From contig PWGV01000010.1 in NCBI GenBank assembly GCA_003554585.1, positions 1 to 38,469 of the forward strand: a stretch of DNA of 38,469 bases, written 5' to 3'. The translations under genes and the position numbers were made by a program. Under the pieces are notes generated by a model that saw nothing but the letters and a program-made list of their open reading frames with translations, was not told where the DNA came from and made no database searches. Shown in pieces: positions 32,678-38,469 of this stretch. Each line of letters begins with the position of its first letter. Position 1 is the first letter of the stretch. This stretch comes from Halobacteroidaceae bacterium (lineage in GTDB: Bacteria; Bacillota; Halanaerobiia; B1SED10-174).

Positions 32678-34726
32678 ATGAAAAGGCTTACGGAAAAGAG
32701 AAAAAATGAAATCTTGGGGATTATTTTCCTCGTCCTGGGCCTTATCAACATATTGCACCTTTTTTGGGGTGATACTGGAAGGTTTGGGGAATCAATGTTT
32801 GAATTAATCCATCTTTTCCTGGGCCAGGGGGTTTTTCTTTTTCCCCTTTTGCTCTTCTATCTTGGTTATCAACTGATCAAGAACAAAAAAATTCAACTGG
32901 GTTTACCTCAACTGGGAATCACCTTGGTTTTCCTGGTTTTTTTGGCATTTTTCCATGCCGGTTTGCCCTCAGGGGAAGAGATCTATGAGGGAATGCGCAG
33001 CCGAGGGGGAGGGCTATTTGGCGGAAGTCTTATCTGGCTCGTCAGGCAATTCTTTTCCGATCCCTTTTCCTACCTGGTTTTAGTAGTTCTTGGCCTAATT
33101 GGGCTTCTTTTCTGGTCGGGGATGGAATTAGCGGACCTATGGCGGAAAATAGTCGGGTTATTTTCATTCAGAAAAAAAGATAAAACCCCCCGGCGGAAAA
33201 AACGGGCTGCACCCAAAAAGCGAGTGATAGAGGAGAGCTGGCAGGATCAAAAAGAGGAAGAACCTGAAGAACAAGCTCCCGTTATTACTCCCAAACCCGG
33301 TACTGGCTATCGCCTGCCCCCTTTACATCTCCTGCGGAACCATAACGGGACAGCCCATAAAAAACCCGAAGACCAAACCCAGCTTTTGGAAAAGACCTTG
33401 AGTGATTTTGGGATTGATGCTCAGGTAATAAAAGTTACTCATGGCCCCAGAATTTCACGTTATGAATTGCAGCCGGCTCCCGGCGTTAAGGTAAGCCGGA
33501 TAGTAAACCTTGCCGATGATATTGCTCTGGCCCTTGCTGCTCCGGATGTCCGAATTGAGGCACCCATTCCCGGGAAAGCAGCCCTGGGGATTGAAGTTCC
33601 CCATAACGCCCAGCAGGTGGTTGGTTTAAGAGAAATCCTTGCCAGTAGCGCTTACGCGGATAACCCTGCCCTGCTATCAATTGTCCTGGGTAAGGATATC
33701 GCTGGCCAGCCTATTGTTAAAGATCTTGGCAAAATGCCCCACCTTCTAATTGCGGGGGCAACCGGTACAGGAAAAAGCGTTGCCTTAAACACGCTGATTT
33801 TGAGCCTTCTTTACCGGGCTACCCCGGAAGAGGCAAGGCTTGTTTTGATAGATCCGAAACAGGTTGAATTGACAAATTTTAAAGCCCTTCCTCATTTGCT
33901 TGTTCCTGTCGTGAACCAGGTAAATAAGGCTGCAGGAGTTTTGCAGCAAATGGTCCAGGAAATGCAGAACAGGTATGAACTTTTTTCCGAACTGGGTGTT
34001 CGGGGAATTAGTGAATATAATGAAATTCAGGAAATGGAAGACCAAGAAAAGGTTCTTCCCCTGATTGTAATAATAATTGATGAACTGGCGGATTTAATGA
34101 TGGCTGCTCCCAAGGACGTGGAGGATTCCATCTGCCGGCTTGCGCAAATGGCAAGGGCGGCAGGTATTCACCTGATTATTGCAACCCAGCGGCCTTCAGT
34201 TGATATAATAACTGGTTTGATTAAAGTTAATATCCCCACCCGTATTTCCTTCTATGTTTCTTCCCAAACAGATTCCCGAACAATCCTGGATATGGGCGGA
34301 GCGGAAAAGTTAATGGGTGACGGGGATATGCTCTATTCTCCAGTTGGAGCAATCAAACCGGTCCGGATACAAGGTCCTTTTGTCTCAACTGCAGAAGTAA
34401 AAAAGGTAGTGAAACATATTAAAGACCAGCAGGATCCCAATTATGAGATGGAACTTGGTGATATTGGGACAGCGGAAACCAGCTTGACCAATGAAAAGCG
34501 GGATTCTCTCTACCCTGAAGCAGTTCAACTGGTTGTTGAGAGCAGGCAGGCCTCCATCTCAATTTTGCAGAGGCGGATGAATATCGGTTATACTCGTGCG
34601 GCCAGGATGATCGATACAATGGAACAGGATGGGATTATTGGCGCTTTTGCAGGGAGTAAGCCCCGCAAGGTTCTTCTGGACAAAGAAGACCTTCCCGAAT
34701 TTCTTGAGGAAATCCAAAGCAGATAG
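32678..34726 (+). CDS. spoIIIE: DNA translocase of the FtsK/SpoIIIE family
   Basis: This is a membrane-anchored ATP-driven DNA pump that moves chromosome ends through the division or sporulation septum. The N-terminal 165 residues hold about four membrane helices, followed by a charged linker. The alpha/beta motor has Walker A GATGTGKS (360-367), Walker B IIIDELAD (Asp468) and ATQRPSVDIITG. The C-terminal gamma winged helix (about 615-675) reads the polar DNA signals (SILQRRMNIGYTRAARMID). The product has 682 residues. ATG at 32678 is 7 nt after CGAGGTGA; an upstream TTG frame from 32621 is less likely. A sporulation rather than a vegetative role cannot be settled from sequence. Confidence 0.95.
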   Translation: MKRLTEKRKNEILGIIFLVLGLINILHLFWGDTGRFGESMFELIHLFLGQGVFLFPLLLFYLGYQLIKNKKIQLGLPQLGITLVFLVFLAFFHAGLPSGEEIYEGMRSRGGGLFGGSLIWLVRQFFSDPFSYLVLVVLGLIGLLFWSGMELADLWRKIVGLFSFRKKDKTPRRKKRAAPKKRVIEESWQDQKEEEPEEQAPVITPKPGTGYRLPPLHLLRNHNGTAHKKPEDQTQLLEKTLSDFGIDAQVIKVTHGPRISRYELQPAPGVKVSRIVNLADDIALALAAPDVRIEAPIPGKAALGIEVPHNAQQVVGLREILASSAYADNPALLSIVLGKDIAGQPIVKDLGKMPHLLIAGATGTGKSVALNTLILSLLYRATPEEARLVLIDPKQVELTNFKALPHLLVPVVNQVNKAAGVLQQMVQEMQNRYELFSELGVRGISEYNEIQEMEDQEKVLPLIVIIIDELADLMMAAPKDVEDSICRLAQMARAAGIHLIIATQRPSVDIITGLIKVNIPTRISFYVSSQTDSRTILDMGGAEKLMGDGDMLYSPVGAIKPVRIQGPFVSTAEVKKVVKHIKDQQDPNYEMELGDIGTAETSLTNEKRDSLYPEAVQLVVESRQASISILQRRMNIGYTRAARMIDTMEQDGIIGAFAGSKPRKVLLDKEDLPEFLEEIQSR

Positions 34727-34738
34727 GGCTGGAATTAG

Positions 34739-35503
34739 ATGGAAAAGTTTTATTTAGAATACAAGATTTTAGAGAACCGGGTTGGTTTGCTGGGGGATGT
34801 TACATCTCTGATGGGTATGCTGGGGATCAACATCATCAGGATAGGGGGGATCCCCCCTGATCGGAGATGTTTTCTTTTGGAAGTTCCCGGTTCAGAATAC
34901 CTGACTCCCGTTAAAAGTTCGCTTGGTCTTTCTCCGCACCTGGAATTACTGGAATTACATCCTCCAACCTATATCGACATGCTGACCATGCGGCACGGAC
35001 GAAAAATTTACGCGGAGGGAGATCCGCCGATGTTTCATTTTCGGCGCCAGGAGATTCCAGTTTTGGTTGATTTCCTGGCGGAAACCTTCCGGGAAAAAGA
35101 ATTTCCTGTGATAGGGATCAAGGGGCCACCCCGGGTGGGGAAAACCGAGGTTGCAATTGCTTCCTGTGTTCATGCCAATAAAAAGTGGGTTCTTTTTTCC
35201 ACAACATTTGTCAGACAACTGGCCCGGGAAGCAATGGATTTTTCCGAGCTTGATGCAGACAGTGTAATCATTATTGATGCTTTAACATCCCTGCACCGAT
35301 CTGGACCCAAGCACCGCAGGTTACTAAAGGAGGTCCTGGAACATCCCCAGGCCAAAATAATTGAACATCCCGGGGTTTTTGTTGAAGAGCTTGACTATGA
35401 GTACCGAAATTTTGACGCCCTTATTTTTCTCAAGCGGGATGAAAATGGAGAGGATGAAGAGGAACTGGAACCGCTTCCGTATAACCAATTTGACATAAGC
35501 TAA
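34739..35503 (+). CDS. ymfK: Uncharacterised ACT-like plus P-loop protein (YmfK/DUF3388 type)
   Basis: The protein has 254 residues. The N-terminal part (about 1-60) looks like an ACT/regulatory fold: LEYKILENRVGLLGDVTSL followed by GINIIRIGGI. From about 120 a P-loop NTPase core begins, with Walker A GPPRVGKT (129-136) and a hydrophobic strand ending in Asp180 (SVIIIDALTSL) as likely Walker B. There is no membrane segment, and the acidic tail is short. The gene lies 12 nt after spoIIIE and before a RodZ-like gene, the position of ymfK in B. subtilis, and the sequence agrees with my memory of DUF3388. The function is unknown; ligand-gated NTP hydrolysis is only an inference. Confidence 0.75.
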   Translation: MEKFYLEYKILENRVGLLGDVTSLMGMLGINIIRIGGIPPDRRCFLLEVPGSEYLTPVKSSLGLSPHLELLELHPPTYIDMLTMRHGRKIYAEGDPPMFHFRRQEIPVLVDFLAETFREKEFPVIGIKGPPRVGKTEVAIASCVHANKKWVLFSTTFVRQLAREAMDFSELDADSVIIIDALTSLHRSGPKHRRLLKEVLEHPQAKIIEHPGVFVEELDYEYRNFDALIFLKRDENGEDEEELEPLPYNQFDIS

Positions 35504-35515
35504 AGGGTGGGTGCG

Positions 35516-35878
35516 ATGAAGCAAATAGGAAAAGAATTAAAGGAAGTTCGCGAAGAAAAGGGAATTTCTCTGGAAGAAGTTGCAGAGAAAACCAAAATTC
35601 AACCTCGTTTTCTGAAAGCCATTGAAACTGGAAACTGGGAAGACCTGCCTGAAGAAGTTTACCTTCGAGGTTTTTTGAGGACCTATGCCGATGCCCTGGG
35701 TCTTGATGGCAAAGAATTTGTGGACAGCTATAATATGTCCCGGGCTCATGAAGTTCCCCCTTCCCTGCCAGAGGAAGACGAAGAAGAAGTTTCAGGACAA
35801 TTTTTATTACTTATTATAATTGTGGTTTTGATCGGGCTGGGGGTAATAGGTTTCCTGGTCTGGCATTTCCTGTTTTAG
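35516..35878 (+). CDS. Short RodZ-like protein: HTH domain plus one membrane helix
   Basis: This 120-residue protein has an N-terminal HTH_25 domain (1-70) of the RodZ type (IGKELKEVREEKGISLEEVAEKT, then YLRGFLRTYADALGLD). A short acidic linker (about 78-93) and one membrane helix near the end (about 96-118) follow. RodZ couples MreB filaments to the cell wall machinery. The external domain of normal RodZ is missing, and only one or two residues follow the helix. B. subtilis has the longer YmfM here. ATG at 35516 is 5 nt after AAAGGGTGG; an in-frame GTG at 35507 lies inside that site. Confidence 0.85.
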   Translation: MKQIGKELKEVREEKGISLEEVAEKTKIQPRFLKAIETGNWEDLPEEVYLRGFLRTYADALGLDGKEFVDSYNMSRAHEVPPSLPEEDEEEVSGQFLLLIIIVVLIGLGVIGFLVWHFLF

Positions 35879-35887
35879 AGGTTTAAT

Positions 35888-36589
35888 ATGACCTGGTATG
35901 AATTAGTTTTTGTGGCCCTTCTTCTTCTGGCAATGATAATTGGGGGGAGGCGAGGCTTATTCTCCTCCCTGCTTAGGACGATGAAATTTATCGCGGCACC
36001 GGTTTTATTTTATCTCTGGGCTTTTCCGGTGGCCCGATCCATTATTGAAAGCCTGGACCTTACGGGCTATATGGAAATGGCCTTACAGGAAGTAATAAGT
36101 CCAGTAAGTGGTGATTTTTCTGAACAATTTGGTTCTTATTTACAACAGATTTCAATTTCCCAACCAAGCGATTCAATTATCCAGGAAGCTTTGAGTATAG
36201 AAGAAATTACCGCACAAGGAATGGGTTCGGCTCAGATAATTGAACTGCTGGGTGAAACCCTGGCCTTTGTCTTTGCCCTGCATGCTGCTTTTTTACTGCT
36301 TTTTTTCGTAGCTTTTTTAGGAGAGAAAGTTGTAATCTTGATTGTGGAGACAATAATAAGAAAAAAAGGACAACTTTCGGTTTTTTCAAGGATACTGGGA
36401 GGTGTTTTGACTGCAGGGCATATGGTAATTTTTCTGGTTTTTATCCTGATGCTTATTCAACCAGTTTTTGATTTTTTCATTCTGCAATTTCCCGATTATT
36501 TGAATCCTTATGGGTATATTCAGTCCTGGCAGGAGCCTTTCCGGCCCTGGCTTGTTCAGCAAATTCGCAGTTTTGTTTTGGGGGGCTAG
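35888..36589 (+). CDS. CvpA-family membrane protein
   Basis: This 233-residue membrane protein has four to five hydrophobic helices: about 4-22, 30-50, 118-150 and 172-200. The glycine/arginine start IIGGRRGLFSSLLRT and the RILGGVLTAGHM segment before the last helix fit the CvpA family. CvpA proteins are linked to colicin V production and, more generally, to envelope homeostasis, with no known biochemical activity. A soluble, Ser/Gln-rich loop of about 60 residues lies between helices two and three. ATG at 35888 lies 9 nt after the previous gene. Confidence 0.7.
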   Translation: MTWYELVFVALLLLAMIIGGRRGLFSSLLRTMKFIAAPVLFYLWAFPVARSIIESLDLTGYMEMALQEVISPVSGDFSEQFGSYLQQISISQPSDSIIQEALSIEEITAQGMGSAQIIELLGETLAFVFALHAAFLLLFFVAFLGEKVVILIVETIIRKKGQLSVFSRILGGVLTAGHMVIFLVFILMLIQPVFDFFILQFPDYLNPYGYIQSWQEPFRPWLVQQIRSFVLGG

Positions 36590-36592
36590 TTA

Positions 36593-37300
36593 ATGTCAAG
36601 TGAGTTACGCGAACCATTTCATTCCAGATGGGGTTTTTCAGAACTGATCCTGATTTTTTTCGGCCCCCTGCTGTTGATTGTTCTGGTGGATATTTTTCTC
36701 AACCTGGACGGAGTCTGGGCGCTTTTGATCTCAGGGCTGGTCCAGGCCCTGGGTTTGCTCCTTTTTTCTTGGTTATTCATTGGACTGGGTTATCAGTATG
36801 ATATCTGGGGAAACAAATTTCTTGATATTTCCGGGTTTTTTGGCCGGATTATAAAGTGGAGTTTTATTCTCTGGCTTGGGGCAACTGCCCTAAACTTTTT
36901 GTTTCAGTTTTTTTTGGCCGGAGTATTCGGACTCTCACCTCAACCCCAGGAAGTCATTTCTTACATTGTTAAAAATGTTGAAGGAGTCCATATTATCCTT
37001 TATGGATTGCTTATTGTTATCCTGGCCCCATTCGCAGAGGAGGTTTTTTTCCGGGGTTTGCTCTATACTTATTTGCGGAAATGGATTAATATAAGGGGAG
37101 CAGCACTATTAAGTAGCGGTTTTTTTGCCCTGGCTCATGGTGAGGTTTGGGCTTTTTTCCCTACATTCCTGGCAGGGCTTGGTTTTGCTTATGTTTTCGA
37201 AAAGGTAAGGAGTCTTTGGGCACCAGTAATTGCTCATATTATTTGGAATGGAATGGGTCTGCTAATTGTTTTTATCGCTATGAGTTATGGAATTTATTAG
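36593..37300 (+). CDS. CPBP-family intramembrane metalloprotease (Abi/CaaX type)
   Basis: This 235-residue protein has about seven to eight membrane helices and the three CPBP motifs: EEVFFRG with Glu149, Glu150 and Arg154, FALAHG, and HIIWN near the C-terminus. Family members cleave within or near the membrane (Rce1-like), and others act in bacteriocin immunity. Here, next to cell envelope genes, an envelope role is more likely than defence, though this is inferred. ATG at 36593 is 3 nt after the CvpA-like stop, so the two are cotranscribed. Confidence 0.88.
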   Translation: MSSELREPFHSRWGFSELILIFFGPLLLIVLVDIFLNLDGVWALLISGLVQALGLLLFSWLFIGLGYQYDIWGNKFLDISGFFGRIIKWSFILWLGATALNFLFQFFLAGVFGLSPQPQEVISYIVKNVEGVHIILYGLLIVILAPFAEEVFFRGLLYTYLRKWINIRGAALLSSGFFALAHGEVWAFFPTFLAGLGFAYVFEKVRSLWAPVIAHIIWNGMGLLIVFIAMSYGIY

Positions 37301-37312
37301 GGGGAGAAAAAG

Positions 37313-38062
37313 ATGAAAATCCTTTTAACCAATGATGATGGGCTGTATGCACCTGGAATTAACCAGTTATACCAGGTTTTAAAAGAAAAACACACTGTTT
37401 ATACTGTTGCCCCGGAGAAAGAAATGAGTGCAACGGGTCATGCGATTACCCTGCACAAGCCGCTCCGGGTCAAGGAAGTGGATTTAGACACCGGAATAGC
37501 CCGGGCGGTAAATGGGACTCCTTCTGATTGTGTAAAACTGGCGCTTGAGGCAATATTGCCTTCACCTCCCGACCTTGTTATTTCAGGAATAAATAGTGGG
37601 CCCAATCTTGGCAATGATGTTTTTTACTCGGGAACCGTTTCTGCGGCAGTGGAAGGTTTTTTCCTTGGATATCCTGCCCTTGCGGTATCTCTTGCTCTTG
37701 AAGGTGATTTTCGGGATTTTTCTTTCGGGGCATATTATATAAATAAACTTTTAGCGAAACACGGCCCGAAAATATTAGAAGAAAAATATCTTTTAAATAT
37801 AAATTTCCCTCCCCGCCCGGCTGAACAGATTCGAGGGACCAAAATAACCAAACTCAGCCATAGAAATTACGCCAATGTTTTTGACCAACGGGTTGATCCC
37901 AGGGGACAGAAATATTACTGGATGACCGGCAGTATTGAAGAGATGGCCGAAAAGGAGAGTGATACCCTGGCTATTAGGGAAGGCTACGTTTCGATAACTC
38001 CCCTTTGCGTTGACTTGACCAGTCACGAAGAGATCCCTGAGCTAAAAGAGCTGGAGCTTTAG
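37313..38062 (+). CDS. surE: 5'/3'-nucleotidase SurE
   Basis: SurE removes phosphate from nucleoside monophosphates and is linked to stationary-phase survival. The 249-residue protein has the metal ligands in NDDG (Asp8, Asp9), Ser39 in EMSATGH, and Asn94 in SGINSGPN. AVNGTPSDCV and YSGTVSAAVEG follow as in the family. It starts 12 nt after the CPBP gene behind AGGGGGAG. After its stop, a weak A/T hairpin at 38111-38132 may end transcription, but it lacks a T-run. Confidence 0.96.
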   Translation: MKILLTNDDGLYAPGINQLYQVLKEKHTVYTVAPEKEMSATGHAITLHKPLRVKEVDLDTGIARAVNGTPSDCVKLALEAILPSPPDLVISGINSGPNLGNDVFYSGTVSAAVEGFFLGYPALAVSLALEGDFRDFSFGAYYINKLLAKHGPKILEEKYLLNINFPPRPAEQIRGTKITKLSHRNYANVFDQRVDPRGQKYYWMTGSIEEMAEKESDTLAIREGYVSITPLCVDLTSHEEIPELKELEL

Positions 38063-38129
38063 TTCCTGGAAACCAACCGAATATTTAAAGGGAAAAATCT
38101 ATCTCCTGAAAAAACTAATTTCCATAAGT

Positions 38130-38158
38130 TTTAATATTTAAGTATATTATGTTATAAT
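38130..38158 (+). promoter_or_regulatory. Predicted extended -10 promoter for degV
   Basis: A perfect TATAAT at 38153-38158 is preceded by TGT (extended -10). A modest TTTAAT (38130-38135) lies 17 nt upstream as -35. It sits in the surE-degV gap, 30 nt before the degV start. Confidence 0.65.
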
Positions 38159-38188
38159 CAGCCCAAGATTCTTAAAGGAGGCCTGACT

Positions 38189-38469
38189 TTGGGAAAGATC
38201 AAAATAATAACCGATGGTGCGGCGAGCCTTCCGGAGTTCCTGGTGGAAAAGCTAAATATTGGTGTGGTGAAAATCCCTGTTAGCTGCGATGAACAGGAGA
38301 TTTCTACTGATAGTTTTGAGGAATTTTATCGAGTTTTAGGCCAAGGGGAAATGCCGAAAACTTCTGCTCCTGCTCCTGGAGATTTCCTGGAAAAATTCAA
38401 AGAAGCCTGCGAGGATTATGATACGGTAATTTCAATTCATATCAGCGGCAAAGTCAGTGCAACTTACCA
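38189..38469 (+). CDS. DegV family protein (fatty-acid binding), N-terminal fragment
   Basis: The frame opens at TTG 38189, 7 nt after AGGAGG (38176-38181), and runs off the window after 93 complete codons. The start IKIITDGAASLPEFLVEKLNIGVVKIPV, the TSAPAPGDFLEKF segment and VISIHISGKVSATY match the DegV family. DegV/FakB proteins hold a fatty acid for phosphorylation by FakA, often in phospholipid synthesis. No FakA gene is visible here. The usual Ser/Thr after ITD is Gly in this copy (ITDGAASLP), which may reflect divergence within the family. Confidence 0.9.
   Translation, partial: MGKIKIITDGAASLPEFLVEKLNIGVVKIPVSCDEQEISTDSFEEFYRVLGQGEMPKTSAPAPGDFLEKFKEACEDYDTVISIHISGKVSATY

Noticed and set aside
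36593-37300. CPBP/Abi protease as part of a phage defence or bacteriocin system
   Set aside because: No toxin, peptide precursor or other defence gene is nearby; the neighbours are envelope and housekeeping genes.
38111-38132. AAAACT/AGTTTT hairpin after surE as a terminator
   Set aside because: The stem is all weak pairs except one and no T-tract follows.
1-38469. CRISPR arrays, insertion sequences, integrases, tRNA or rRNA genes, long repeats
   Set aside because: I looked across the window and saw none; all coding space is filled by recognisable genes on one strand.

Overview
The window looks like chromosomal housekeeping DNA from a Gram-positive, endospore-forming member of the Bacillota, probably a Clostridia-type lineage. 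PolC is of the Gram-positive type with an inserted exonuclease. The order pyrH-frr-uppS-cdsA-dxr-rseP-ispG-proS-polC-rimP-nusA-rnpM-ylxQ-infB-rbfA-nrnA-truB-ribF-rpsO-pnp is the classic Bacillota supercluster. proS is preceded by a T-box leader, and there are SpoIIIE/FtsK and SleB-type germination-hydrolase genes. The family or genus cannot be fixed from the sequence alone. GC content is moderate (about mid-40s by eye), and TTG and GTG starts with strong Shine-Dalgarno sites are common.

I find 36 protein genes, all on the + strand and tightly packed; the last (degV) runs off the right edge. There are no rRNA or tRNA genes, insertion sequences, phage genes, integrases or CRISPR arrays. No gene-free stretch exceeds 300 bases. 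The two longest are the proS T-box leader (7551-7811) and the pnp leader (22173-22398).

Layout. (1) 1-7550: a terminator, then UMP kinase, ribosome recycling factor, an uncharacterised small protein, and a run of isoprenoid/envelope genes (uppS, cdsA, an AI-2E/YtvI-type permease, dxr, rseP, ispG). dxr and ispG belong to the MEP pathway, whose products UppS uses to make the lipid carrier for peptidoglycan. (2) 7547-14343: promoter, proline T-box, proS, an MgtC-like membrane protein and PolC, with overlapping reading frames. (3) 14355-21773: a strong promoter and leader hairpin, then the rimP-nusA-rnpM-ylxQ-infB-rbfA-nrnA-truB-ribF translation/RNA operon. (4) 21786-24621: rpsO with its own promoter, structured leader and terminator, then pnp with an unusual leader. 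(5) 24631-30748: endonuclease IV, a DinG-like iron-sulfur helicase, a LysM/SleB hydrolase, dUTPase and RNase J. (6) 30749-38469: a Na/phosphate symporter homologue behind a structured 5' UTR, a SpoIIIE/FtsK translocase, an uncharacterised ACT-like plus P-loop protein (YmfK/DUF3388 type), a very short RodZ-like membrane HTH protein, a CvpA-like protein, a CPBP-family protease, SurE and the start of a DegV protein.

Most of the window is conventional. The candidates for under-described biology are the ACT/P-loop protein and its small membrane HTH neighbour (34739-35878), the small protein and hairpin at the frr-uppS junction (1389-1620), the double-hairpin 5' UTR before the Na/Pi transporter (30831-30903), and the leaders of rpsO and pnp. 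I see no evidence for a new defence system or mobile system here.
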